DNA of 39,148 nt from Elusimicrobiota bacterium (GTDB taxonomy: Bacteria > Elusimicrobiota > UBA8919), in NCBI GenBank assembly GCA_016928195.1, contig JAFGLF010000020.1, forward strand, positions 1 to 39,148. The letters are read 5' to 3'. Positions 1 through 6,948 of this stretch are shown one piece after another. A program made the translations under genes and the position numbers. The notes beneath the pieces were generated by a model that saw only the letters and a list, made by a program, of their open reading frames with translations, was not told the DNA's origin and did no database searches. Numbering within the stretch: position 1 is the stretch's first letter; every line of letters starts with the position of its first letter.

Positions 1-213
1 AAATATTCTTATTTTCGACAGATTAGATTTTACAAGATGGGTAATAAATAAAATCCCTATAATAATAAAAATCAGGACTATTAAAATCTGTAAATTATTT
101 CTCCCCAACACCCTGTATAAAAAATTCAGAACGGACCTCATGAAACTTGCAGATAAAACAATAAACACCCCAAACCCAATTGTCAACTTCGATAATCTTA
201 TATTGCCGTCCAT
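1..213 (-). CDS. Partial membrane protein, C-terminus cut by window edge
   Basis: An open frame of 71 codons runs from an ATG at 213 on the minus strand to the window edge without a stop. Two strongly hydrophobic stretches are visible (about residues 10-25 and 44-60), separated by a basic segment, so it is very likely an integral membrane protein. I cannot assign a family; a VanZ-like or other small multi-pass protein is possible but unsupported. It lies 39 bases downstream of the HD gene in the same direction. Its ATG falls inside a run of ATCCGT-type repeats, so the true start could be internal. Seen: the ORF and hydrophobicity. Inferred: that it is a real gene. Confidence 0.5.
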   Translation of the reverse strand, partial: MDGNIRLSKLTIGFGVFIVLSASFMRSVLNFLYRVLGRNNLQILIVLIFIIIGILFITHLVKSNLSKIRIF

Positions 214-248
214 CCGTGTAATCCACGTTCTTAATCCGTGCAATCCGT
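212..248. repeat. ATCCGT-type short tandem repeat
   Basis: The hexamer ATCCGT occurs at 212-217, 234-239 and 243-248, with a degenerate ATCCAC at 221-226; neighbouring copies are 9 bases apart. The array fills the gap between the HD gene and the next gene, and the presumed start codon of the latter lies at its edge. A related ATTCGT array occurs at 1843-1876. Confidence 0.6.
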
Positions 249-252
249 ATTT

Positions 253-918
253 TTATAAGAACTTGTTCTTATTTATATAAAGCACAAACATGCAGTCAAA
301 ATATCTTGCAGCTTTTTTTAAATGCATCATCCTTTCAAGAAATATTTCGAAATATTCACCGATATCAACAATTTCGGTATCAGTGGTTAGTTCCAGTGAA
401 ACGGTCTTTTCCTTTGCATTAACTCTTAAAAAAGAATTCTTGCAGGCAAGGTTTACTCTTGTATGTTTATCAAGTCCGGTGCGTTTCTCCGTTCTTACTC
501 TTGAGTGATGAACATCCGTTTTATCCCCCAAAATTACTGCAGCTGTAATATGGGAATTCGGTATCATATCTTTTTCCTCATGTGAGCCGACAGCGCTCAT
601 AATCATAAGAATTTCATTATAGCTCATACCAAGACGGTCAAGAATTCTTTTTGCTATAATTGCACCGGATAACGCCTGCTGGTGCCTTTCTATAGAGTTT
701 CCAATATCGTGAAGATACCCGGCTATTCTTGCCAGTTCAATATCTCTTTTAGAATAATTCAGGTGTGACAGAACATTCCCTGCCACTTTAGATGTAAACT
801 TTGCATGTCTTAAACCATGTTCCTTGTAGCCAATGGCAGCAAAATTCTTATCAGCAGCCTCAAGATAGGTCTTAATATAAGGGTCATTCACTATAGCGGA
901 AAGTGTTATATTATCCAT
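253..918 (-). CDS. HD-domain phosphohydrolase
   Basis: A 221-residue soluble protein with the metal-binding signature of the HD superfamily: His38 in GLRHAK, the H70-D71 doublet in YLHDIGN, His79 and a later SHEEKD motif. HD proteins hydrolyse phosphate esters or phosphodiesters of nucleotides; the substrate here cannot be told. Residues about 125-200 form a second region containing DKTDVHHSRVR, as in stand-alone HD proteins annotated only as phosphohydrolases. The gene overlaps the end of the transporter gene by 13 bases, so the two are probably translated together. No signal peptide is visible, suggesting a cytoplasmic location. Superfamily membership is secure; the function is not. Confidence 0.85.
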   Translation of the reverse strand: MDNITLSAIVNDPYIKTYLEAADKNFAAIGYKEHGLRHAKFTSKVAGNVLSHLNYSKRDIELARIAGYLHDIGNSIERHQQALSGAIIAKRILDRLGMSYNEILMIMSAVGSHEEKDMIPNSHITAAVILGDKTDVHHSRVRTEKRTGLDKHTRVNLACKNSFLRVNAKEKTVSLELTTDTEIVDIGEYFEIFLERMMHLKKAARYFDCMFVLYINKNKFL

Positions 919-1784
919 AATACCACCGGAATAAAAAATACACTCAAAGCCGTTCCGACTGCAATCATCGACGATGCAAATGATGAATCAGCATCATATT
1001 TTTTAGTAAGAATATATGTATTTACCGCAGAAGGCATAGAGCTGGAAATCAGACAAACACCCCTCACAGCACCGGTCAGTCCGAATATCTCACAAAGCGA
1101 AAGTGCAATTATGAATCCACCGACCATACGTACGGAGACTGCGGCAAGAATTTTCTTAATTATACCAAAATTAACCGATTTTATCTGATATCCGACAAAA
1201 CACAGCATTATCGGAAGGGTTATAATGTTCAGTGTTTCCGGTATCCTACTCAACCCGGTAGGCATTGCATTACCGGTTAAATTCAGCAGAATTCCGAAAA
1301 TCGCAAAATACAATATTGGCAACCGGACCACTTCTTTTAAAGAACTGCTTACAATCCATAATCCTACACTAAAATGAAAGAACGCTATTATGATATTATA
1401 TAGTATGCTGTAAAAAGTTCCCATACTTCCAAAAAACACTGTATTGAGCGGTATGGCAAGATATGCTGAATTCATAAAAATAATGGGCAGGGCAACATTT
1501 CTGAATTCCATATTAAAAATTCTTGAATACGCAAGAGCAAATACTGCTCCGAAAAATATTATTATTGCCGCTACCAGAATAATATTGCCCGAATTACCAA
1601 GATTTTCTTTTATCGGAGCAGACCACATTGCAAAAAACATAAAAACAGGGAATAAAAAATACATGGCAAAATCTATAAAATACTTAAGAAAGATTTCTGC
1701 CTTGTCAAATTTCAGTTTTGCTAGAATCCAACCTATAATAATAAACGGTATTACTTTTGCAACGAGATTAAATAATATCTCCAT
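906..1784 (-). CDS. AEC-family (auxin efflux carrier/malate permease type) transporter
   Basis: A 292-residue, almost entirely hydrophobic protein with about ten predicted membrane segments. Small-residue and Asn-rich patches (FMNSAYLAIPL near the middle, SSSMPSAVNTYIL near the C-terminus) match the two crossover regions of the bile acid/auxin efflux fold. Bacterial AEC members export or import malate, malonate and other organic anions. Length is usual for the family. The start ATG at 1784 has no strong Shine-Dalgarno. It overlaps the HD gene downstream. Transport of an organic acid would fit the C4-acid genes later in the window, but they are 11 kb away, so that link is inference only. Confidence 0.85.
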   Translation of the reverse strand: MEILFNLVAKVIPFIIIGWILAKLKFDKAEIFLKYFIDFAMYFLFPVFMFFAMWSAPIKENLGNSGNIILVAAIIIFFGAVFALAYSRIFNMEFRNVALPIIFMNSAYLAIPLNTVFFGSMGTFYSILYNIIIAFFHFSVGLWIVSSSLKEVVRLPILYFAIFGILLNLTGNAMPTGLSRIPETLNIITLPIMLCFVGYQIKSVNFGIIKKILAAVSVRMVGGFIIALSLCEIFGLTGAVRGVCLISSSMPSAVNTYILTKKYDADSSFASSMIAVGTALSVFFIPVVLWII

Positions 1785-1842
1785 AATAAATAGCGAACCA
1801 CACTAATCTAAGTCCGAATTACACTAATACATACCAAAAAGT

Positions 1843-1876
1843 ATTCGTATAATTCGTTACCATTCGTGCTATTCGT
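1843..1876. repeat. ATTCGT short tandem repeat in divergent intergenic region
   Basis: ATTCGT occurs at 1843, 1852, 1862 and 1871, spaced 9-10 bases, in the 221-base gap between the divergent transporter and chaperone genes. It resembles the ATCCGT array at 212-248. It lies between the two start codons and upstream of the plus-strand promoter at 1899. Confidence 0.6.
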
Positions 1877-1898
1877 GATTTAATTATACAAAAATTCC

Positions 1899-1927
1899 TT
1901 GACTTTTGGAAGCAAAATATTTATAAT
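1899..1927 (+). promoter_or_regulatory. Sigma-70-type promoter for SurA-like gene
   Basis: TTGACT at 1899-1904 and TATAAT at 1922-1927 are separated by exactly 17 bases. This is one mismatch from the consensus. Transcription would start near 1934, leaving a leader of about 70 bases before the ATG at 2006. Confidence 0.75.
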
Positions 1928-1940
1928 ATTAATGGAGACG

Positions 1941-1988
1941 ATGCAAACAGATAAAAACGCAGATTCAGACAGATATAAATCAGTTTAA
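1941..1988 (+). CDS. Possible 15-residue leader ORF
   Basis: GGAG at 1934-1937 precedes an ATG at 1941 that opens a 15-codon frame ending in TAA at 1986. It lies directly behind the strong promoter, while the main gene at 2006 lacks a visible Shine-Dalgarno and is in another frame. The stretch 1945-2003 is built from AGAT/ATCTGT-like phrases. It could therefore be a repeat insertion that separated an old ribosome-binding site from its gene rather than a functional leader peptide. Confidence 0.2.
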   Translation: MQTDKNADSDRYKSV

Positions 1989-2005
1989 ATCTGTAAGTTA
2001 TCCGT

Positions 2006-2734
2006 ATGAATCGTTTTAATTATATGATGGAATTTATAAGAGAACACAAAAAAACCATTTTCTGGATAACACTTATCGGATTTTTATTCGCAACATTTGC
2101 TTATTTCGGCGCGGGCGGGTCGTTGGTAAGCGGCCAGGATACAGTTGCGACCGTGAACTCAAAAAAGGTTTCTTATTCGGAATATATTAAAGCTGTTTCA
2201 CGGGCAATTGACAACGCAAGACAGGATAAAAAAGATACTGAGCTTACTGACGCCGAAATACAACAGATAAAAAGAAACACTCTTCAGGATATGATTTCCG
2301 AAGAGGCATTCTATCAATTGGCACTAAAATACGGGATAAAGGTAACGGACGGAGAACTCAAGGCACACTTGCAGCAAATACCGGCATTCCAGAAAGACGG
2401 ACATTTCGACCACCGTAAATATTACCAGATATTGGCATACGGCCTGAAAATGACGCCGTCAGAATTTGAAGAATCAAGAAAAAGAGCCATTGCAGTAGAT
2501 AAGGTAAGATTTCTGATTTACCTCCTCTCTAAAGTCTCGGAAAAAGAAGCTGAACTTGAATACCTGCGAAGAAACGGAAATTTAAAAAATTGGTCAAAGG
2601 AAAAAAATGAATTTATTATGACACTGCAAAGTGAAAAAAGGGTGCAGTTGTTCCAGCAGTGGATAACCCAACTCCAACAGAAAGTAAAAATTAAAGATTA
2701 CCTTGGGAAATTTGAGAACGTCCAAAGCAGGTAA
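2006..2734 (+). CDS. SurA/PpiD-type N-terminal domain protein lacking a PPIase domain
   Basis: A 242-residue protein with a short cytoplasmic N-terminus, one membrane segment (about residues 17-36) and a periplasmic part. VATVNSKKVSYSEY is the typical start of the SurA/PpiD N-terminal chaperone domain, followed by helices with FQKDGHFDHRKYYQIL, the segment found in PpiD and related folding factors. The usual parvulin domain is missing: after about residue 175 only a basic helical tail (about 65 residues) follows. It is probably a membrane-anchored periplasmic chaperone without isomerase activity. It stands in front of thioredoxin, 127 bases away. The start is uncertain because no Shine-Dalgarno is seen; an MM pair at residues 7-8 is an alternative. 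Confidence 0.8.
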   Translation: MNRFNYMMEFIREHKKTIFWITLIGFLFATFAYFGAGGSLVSGQDTVATVNSKKVSYSEYIKAVSRAIDNARQDKKDTELTDAEIQQIKRNTLQDMISEEAFYQLALKYGIKVTDGELKAHLQQIPAFQKDGHFDHRKYYQILAYGLKMTPSEFEESRKRAIAVDKVRFLIYLLSKVSEKEAELEYLRRNGNLKNWSKEKNEFIMTLQSEKRVQLFQQWITQLQQKVKIKDYLGKFENVQSR

Positions 2735-2746
2735 AGTCTATAGGAA

Positions 2747-2830
2747 ACGTTGATATGGAAATACGTTGATAAGTATATATGTGTATATATTTAAAAATCT
2801 TTAACCGTATCAGCGTATCAACCTATCAAC
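2747..2830. repeat. Inverted cluster of ACGTTGATA / TATCAACGT phrases
   Basis: ACGTTGATA occurs at 2747-2755 and 2763-2771; near-complementary TATCAGCGTATCAACC phrases follow at about 2809-2830, with an AT-rich TATATATGTGTATATAT loop between. The two halves can pair into an imperfect hairpin filling the gap between the SurA-like gene and thioredoxin. It has no U-run, so it is not a classical terminator. Confidence 0.5.
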
Positions 2831-2861
2831 ATATTTTCTTGTAAAATATAATGGAGGGACT

Positions 2862-3182
2862 ATGAGTGAAATTACTATAACATCAACCAACTTTGAACAA
2901 GAGGTTTTAAAATCTCCTATTCCTGTACTTGTGGATTTTTGGGCAACATGGTGCGGTCCATGTCAGATGGTTGCACCGGTTCTCGGAGAAATCGCAAAAG
3001 AATTTGAAGGAAAACTTAAAGTCGGCAAACTAAATGTGGATGAAAATCAGGATAAAGCAGGAGAGTTTGGAATTTCCGCAATACCCGCGCTTTTGATTTT
3101 CAAGAATGGCCAGGAAGTCAAAAGAATTGTGGGTTTTTCAGGCAAGCCTAAACTGGTTCAGGAAATAAATTCTATTCTTTGA
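2862..3182 (+). CDS. trxA: Thioredoxin
   Basis: A 106-residue cytoplasmic thioredoxin with the redox motif W30-C31-G32-P33-C34, the preceding VLVDFWATW strand, the buried Asp25, and the cis-Pro loop FGISAIPALLIF. Length and all landmarks are those of classical TrxA, a reductant for protein disulfides and for enzymes such as ribonucleotide reductase. GGAGGG sits four bases before the ATG and fixes the start. It ends 12 bases before the convergent DUF1566 gene. Two other genes of envelope protein maintenance flank it, but a classical Trx lacking a signal peptide should act in the cytoplasm. Confidence 0.97.
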   Translation: MSEITITSTNFEQEVLKSPIPVLVDFWATWCGPCQMVAPVLGEIAKEFEGKLKVGKLNVDENQDKAGEFGISAIPALLIFKNGQEVKRIVGFSGKPKLVQEINSIL

Positions 3183-3194
3183 TGCTTAAGAGGA

Positions 3195-3866
3195 TTACTG
3201 GAAAATATCCCGTACCGCACGTACGTAATAGCTCTCACCTTTATCATAAGAGTTACTACCACCGTAATTTCTTGCATCTACTGTCCACGCAAGACCATAG
3301 TAATCAACACCGCCTTGAGTATAGTGAGCTTCTGTATCTGTCCAGTAAGAACCAATAGCAGAATCAACATATGCACCGCCATAGGAATAAAGTTCTCTCA
3401 GTTCTTCCTGTGTCGGAAGCCTCCAGTCATCATAACCCTTGTAAACCAGTTCCTCAGCCCACTTGAATGCCGGGAAGTCATTGGCGGTTTTCCCCGCCGG
3501 ATAAACATAGGTCTTACTTGCATTGCTCCAGGTCGGCTGTGTTGATACCAATTGATTGCCCGCGACCTCCCAAACCAATTTTTGATTATTATTTGTAGCT
3601 AAGCTCGTTTTCTGGCGAGGCCATATTAAATATCCGACTTCTGTCTGTTGCTGCAACAAATCATCGTCTATAATCTGCCAGAGCCCTTGTTGTTGCTCTA
3701 CAATGTCTTGTGCAATTTCTAATGTAGCTTCTTCGTCCAGTTCATCTACTTTATCTTTAATTATAGAAGGCATTCCGAGTTTAAAGCCAGCATCCAGTTT
3801 TATACTAAATATCATTAACAGCAAAAGCGGGATTATATATTTTTTAACATTTCGTTTAATTGACAT
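3195..3866 (-). CDS. Secreted DUF1566 (Lcl C-terminal domain) protein
   Basis: A 223-residue protein with a signal peptide (basic MSIKRNVKKY, hydrophobic core, cleavage near LDAGF). From about residue 95 onwards it shows the DUF1566/Lcl_C fold: KTYVYPAGKTANDFPAFKWAEEL, then WRLPTQEELRELY, then SYWTDTEAH and YYVRAVRD at the end. This C-type-lectin-like module occurs in surface proteins such as the Legionella collagen-like protein, where it is thought to bind ligands. The N-terminal third (residues 30-90) is acidic and Gln-rich with no recognised domain. The gene lies 26 bases downstream of the CsgG/beta-barrel gene, so the two products may be made together. Function unknown. Confidence 0.8.
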   Translation of the reverse strand: MSIKRNVKKYIIPLLLLMIFSIKLDAGFKLGMPSIIKDKVDELDEEATLEIAQDIVEQQQGLWQIIDDDLLQQQTEVGYLIWPRQKTSLATNNNQKLVWEVAGNQLVSTQPTWSNASKTYVYPAGKTANDFPAFKWAEELVYKGYDDWRLPTQEELRELYSYGGAYVDSAIGSYWTDTEAHYTQGGVDYYGLAWTVDARNYGGSNSYDKGESYYVRAVRDIFQ

Positions 3867-3892
3867 CTCTCTATATCCCCCCTAAATTCTAA

Positions 3893-4789
3893 TTATTTAA
3901 AATAATAATATACTCCTACGTTGCCACCTATATCAGTACCCGACACAGAAGCATCAGAATTATCATCATCCAGCATTACAAATACAGGACCTAAATCAAT
4001 CTGTACAGAGAGATGTTTTGAAACAAAACATTCTATCCCGCCAAATAATTGACCGGCACCTCCCACACCCTCGCTTACTTCGCCCTCAAAAGCAACATAG
4101 TCAAGTTCAAAACCGACGAAAAACAAACACATCCAATCTCTATTTAAATAAAAGTTGGATCTTATACCATACACCTGAATATCATCTTCAAATTGATACT
4201 TAGGTTCAAGGCAAAAACTGTTACCTAAAAAGGCTTTTATGCTGGTACCGGGATAATTTAATCCTATACCGAAATTATTTTCTTTTTTGGTCTTTCTTCC
4301 TTTTATTTCTACATCTCCTGCTAAAATTCTCGCAAGATATTCAGATTGTTCCGGTAGTTCTTCAATAGATTGCGCATTAACCTTAGCTGATTTTACAATT
4401 TCCCCTGTTTCTATGTCCACCATATTCGCATTGATAATGTAAAGTGTTCCCAGCTTCATTAAACTTCCGACGATAACTCTCTGTGCATTTAACAGTTTTC
4501 CTATTCTTACTGCACATTCCTGAGTGGTACATCCGGACATTTGCAGACTTTGTTCAGCCAGAATCTGTTCCATATTTGCACGGTTAACCACGTTGAATTT
4601 CTGCGTCTTGACTAACTCAGTTCTCAACAAATCGCTTACCGTAGAAGCATCCATAGCGGAAACATTTTTGCCTGAAAATTCTGCTACAGCTATATTTATC
4701 CTTTTCTCCGCATAAAGATTACATGATAAAAATATCAGAATTAAGCTGATAAGAAATGCCTTATACCTAATTAACAATTGACTGTTCAT
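3893..4789 (-). CDS. CsgG-domain protein with C-terminal beta-barrel-like region
   Basis: A 298-residue exported protein. After a signal peptide (core FLISLILIFLSC, then NLYAEK) residues 30-165 match the CsgG/LpoB-type domain: INIAVAEFSGKNVSA, SDLLRTELVKTQKFNVVNR, IGKLLNAQRVIVGS and a strand describing a 'VDIETGEIVKSAKV' edge. Residues 175-298 alternate hydrophobic and polar residues and end YYYFK, as in a small outer-membrane beta-barrel. Whether the N-terminus is a lipoprotein is unclear: a Cys lies at the end of the core (FLSCN). The same CsgG segment recurs in the genes at 9198 and 11653. Such proteins can act as envelope assembly or sensing factors; the role here is unknown. Confidence 0.8.
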   Translation of the reverse strand: MNSQLLIRYKAFLISLILIFLSCNLYAEKRINIAVAEFSGKNVSAMDASTVSDLLRTELVKTQKFNVVNRANMEQILAEQSLQMSGCTTQECAVRIGKLLNAQRVIVGSLMKLGTLYIINANMVDIETGEIVKSAKVNAQSIEELPEQSEYLARILAGDVEIKGRKTKKENNFGIGLNYPGTSIKAFLGNSFCLEPKYQFEDDIQVYGIRSNFYLNRDWMCLFFVGFELDYVAFEGEVSEGVGGAGQLFGGIECFVSKHLSVQIDLGPVFVMLDDDNSDASVSGTDIGGNVGVYYYFK

Positions 4790-4832
4790 ACAAACCTTTT
4801 TATACCTTTTACAATACCTATTTCGGAGTATA

Positions 4833-5474
4833 TTAATAAAAACCTAACTTGTCAAGCATTCTTTTGAATTTGTTTAACGGGAATCCTACCACATTCGTAT
4901 AATCACCATCGATATTTTTAACAAAAAGATCCCCCTGCTCCTGTATTGCATATGCCCCGGCTTTATCAAGATATTTTTTATAAACATTTCTTATGTCATT
5001 ACTTGATAATTTTCTAAATATTATCTTTGTCTTTTCATAATCAACCAGTTTCTTATCTTCGTTTTTCAGAATCGCAATACCGGTATAGACATAATGGGTC
5101 GAACCGGAAAGTTTCTTTAAAATTCTTTTTGCATCATATATATTTCTTGGTTTCCCTATAATTTTTCCATTCAGAACAACAACCGTATCAGCCCCCACAA
5201 CCAACCATTCACTTGTAATTTGTAATTTGCCCGCTTCGCCAAAGCTCCCGCTTCGACAAGTCGAAGACGAGGCGAGTAAGCGAGGCGAGTAATTTGTAAT
5301 TTGTCCTTTAACTGCTTCTGCTTTTTTAAGAGCAAGCCGTTTTACCAAATTAGACGGCCTCCCGCGAAAAATACCTTCTTTTACATTCGGGTCAACCACA
5401 ATAAATTTAAACCCGGCGTCTTTTAATATCTTCTTTCTTTGCGGGGAACGCGACGCAAGTATAAGTTTTATCAT
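4833..5474 (-). CDS. maf: Maf-family nucleoside triphosphate pyrophosphatase with in-frame insert
   Basis: A 213-residue Maf/YhdE-family enzyme, which hydrolyses non-canonical or modified NTPs (dTTP/UTP or m7GTP types) to monophosphates. Landmarks: LILASRSPQRKKIL at the N-terminus, GRPSNLVKRLALKKAEAV, LVVGADTVVVLNGKIIGKP, STHYVYTGIAI and the C-terminal GAYAIQEQGDLFVKNIDGDY. Normal members have about six residues between the KAEAV helix and LVVGADT; here there are about 34. The extra residues (about 56-82) are encoded by an 81-base in-frame palindromic insertion (see repeat). It is rich in Ser, Leu and Gly and should form a loop between helix and strand. The start overlaps the AmrS stop by four bases (ATGA). 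Confidence 0.92.
   Translation of the reverse strand: MIKLILASRSPQRKKILKDAGFKFIVVDPNVKEGIFRGRPSNLVKRLALKKAEAVKGQITNYSPRLLASSSTCRSGSFGEAGKLQITSEWLVVGADTVVVLNGKIIGKPRNIYDAKRILKKLSGSTHYVYTGIAILKNEDKKLVDYEKTKIIFRKLSSNDIRNVYKKYLDKAGAYAIQEQGDLFVKNIDGDYTNVVGFPLNKFKRMLDKLGFY
5215..5303. repeat. Palindromic insertion element inside maf
   Basis: Direct copies of GTAATTTGTAATTTG at 5215-5229 and 5289-5303 flank a GC-rich core containing a perfect hairpin CTTCGAC-AA-GTCGAAG (5251-5266). Because the flank has a 7-base period, the copies can be aligned 74 or 81 bases apart; the 81-base (27-codon) alignment explains the preserved frame. Base composition is sharply different from the surrounding gene. Confidence 0.8.
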
Positions 5475-6475
5475 ATATGAAGGGTGGCTATTTTATATCC
5501 GCATTTTTGGCAATGTCCCCTCTCCAAACCCACATTCTGTGTATGATACCCTCTCCTCTCGATCAGAATTTCTTTGCATTGCGGGCAGTAGGTCCTATTA
5601 TATTCCGCCTCCAGAACATTTCCCAAATAAACATGTTTCAATTTTTTCAGTGCAATTTTTCTTGCTTTTTCAAGTATAGAAAACGGGGTCGATTTTACAT
5701 TCATTTTATAACATGGAAAATATCTTGAAAAATGCAAAGGGGTTTCCTCCCCCAATGAGTATACCCAGTCAACCAGATCGTGTATTTCTTCATCGCTGTC
5801 ATTTAGACCCGGAATAACCAAATTTGTAATCTCAACATGTTTTTTCCTTTTTATCATTATTTCAACGGTTCTTAAAACAGGAGCAAGTTTGCCCCCACAG
5901 TATTTTTTATAAAAATCGTCTCTGAATGACTTTACATCCACATTTGCAGCATCGATATTTTCTATAATATTAAAAAACGGCTCCTCGTTTATAAAACCGT
6001 TTGTTACCAAAACGTTTTTTAATCCGTATTTTCTTGCTTCAGCCATTGTTTCCTTAAGCCATTCATAATTTATTAACGGTTCATTGTATGTATAGGCTAT
6101 TCCTATTGAATTATATTGTTTGGCAAGTGCAACCGCTTCCGAAGCAGACACGCTTTTCATAAAGGTTTCGTCATAATGTGCCTGTGAGATTTCGAAGTTC
6201 TGGCAGAATTGACAGCTAAAATTACAGCCAAGCGTACCAAGTGACAGAATATTGCTTTTAGGATAGAAGTGATAGAGAGGTTTTTTTTCTATTGGATCCA
6301 TAGAAACAGAGGTAAATTTACCGTAAGTAAGCGGATAGAGCTTGCTTTTGACATTTTTTCTTATACGGCAATTACCCGTTTTACCGTCAGAAATTATGCA
6401 TCTATGCGGGCAGAGATTACATTTTATAATTTTCTTCTCTTTATTATAAATTTCAAAATACAACGCTTCTTTCAC
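5471..6475 (-). CDS. amrS: AmmeMemoRadiSam-type radical SAM enzyme (AmrS family)
   Basis: A 334-residue radical SAM protein. The N-terminus has the CNLCPHRC motif and GNCRIRKN typical of the family once called pyruvate formate-lyase activating enzyme-like. The cluster motif is CNFSCQFC, following LGTLGCNF. Later motifs (YTYNEPLI, NVDVKSFRDDFY, HFSRYFPCYKM) also match. The C-terminus has a CPQC ... CQKC zinc-ribbon-like pair. Usual partners AmrA and AmrB are not in this window, and the family's substrate is not firmly established. The start is a GTG at 6475 supplied by a palindromic repeat, whose AGGTGG may serve as ribosome-binding site. The stop overlaps the maf start (ATGA). Confidence 0.88.
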   Translation of the reverse strand: MKEALYFEIYNKEKKIIKCNLCPHRCIISDGKTGNCRIRKNVKSKLYPLTYGKFTSVSMDPIEKKPLYHFYPKSNILSLGTLGCNFSCQFCQNFEISQAHYDETFMKSVSASEAVALAKQYNSIGIAYTYNEPLINYEWLKETMAEARKYGLKNVLVTNGFINEEPFFNIIENIDAANVDVKSFRDDFYKKYCGGKLAPVLRTVEIMIKRKKHVEITNLVIPGLNDSDEEIHDLVDWVYSLGEETPLHFSRYFPCYKMNVKSTPFSILEKARKIALKKLKHVYLGNVLEAEYNRTYCPQCKEILIERRGYHTQNVGLERGHCQKCGYKIATLHI

Positions 6476-6506
6476 CCCACCACCTGCCTTTGGCCTATAG
6501 GGCCAA
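6473..6506. repeat. Palindromic element providing the amrS start codon
   Basis: Read on the plus strand, CACCCCACCACCTGCC (6473-6488) is followed by a hairpin TTGGCC-TATAG-GGCCAA (6490-6506). The CCCACCACCTG phrase is shared with elements at 26428-26486 and 35627-35700. On the minus strand it contributes AGGTGG and the GTG start codon of the AmrS gene. Confidence 0.65.
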
Positions 6507-6569
6507 TATAATTTAAACTATTTAACTCTCCAAACTTCCTAATCATCATAAATCCACACTTATAAACCC

Positions 6570-6586
6570 ACCCACCTGTGGTGGGT
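6570..6586. repeat. Hairpin ACCCACC-TGT-GGTGGGT between cutA and amrS
   Basis: A perfect 7-base stem with a TGT loop lies 15 bases beyond the cutA stop; further GGTAGGTAGGTGATGGGG phrases extend it to the stop codon. It is related in sequence to the other GGTGGTGGG elements. No U-run follows on the minus strand, so terminator function is uncertain. Confidence 0.55.
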
Positions 6587-6601
6587 AGGTAGGTGATGGG
6601 G

Positions 6602-6928
6602 TCACTTTGTTTCAGCTCCTACCCATTTAAGATAATCCTTATTCCCTGCCATTATCGGTAAAAATATTATCTCCGGTACAGTGTAAGAATGAAGTTTCTT
6701 TATTCTATCTATAAGTTTCCTTTTCAGAGACACTTTTGTTTTCATTATTAGCATGGATTCCGGTGAGTTTTCTATTTTATCCTGCCACCAGTATACAGAT
6801 TCAATTTTTGGAACAATATTGACACAGGCCACCAATCTCTCTCTTATGACACCCTGTGCAATTTTTCTTGCTGCTTTAATATTTTCTGCTGTTACAAAAA
6901 CGACTGCGCACTTCTTTGATAAACCCAT
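6602..6928 (-). CDS. cutA: CutA1 divalent-ion tolerance protein
   Basis: A 108-residue protein with the CutA1 pattern: CAVVFVTAENIKAARKIAQGVI, ACVNIVPKIESVYWWQDKI, MLIMKTK, and LHSYTVPEIIFLPI near the end. CutA1 forms a trimer of ferredoxin-like units and is linked to metal tolerance and, in some organisms, to other roles; its biochemistry remains vague. I chose the ATG at 6928 because GGAGG at 6936-6940 lies seven bases upstream and the length then equals the family norm; an ATG at 6997 would add 23 unrelated residues. The gene begins 20 bases after the DNA glycosylase stop and is followed by the AmrS gene. Confidence 0.93.
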   Translation of the reverse strand: MGLSKKCAVVFVTAENIKAARKIAQGVIRERLVACVNIVPKIESVYWWQDKIENSPESMLIMKTKVSLKRKLIDRIKKLHSYTVPEIIFLPIMAGNKDYLKWVGAETK

Positions 6929-6948
6929 CCCTGCACCTCCTGCATAAA

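Noticed and set aside
3893..4789. Curli secretion channel (true CsgG)
   Set aside because: There are no csgA, B, E or F partners, and the C-terminal half is unlike CsgG; only the domain fold is shared.
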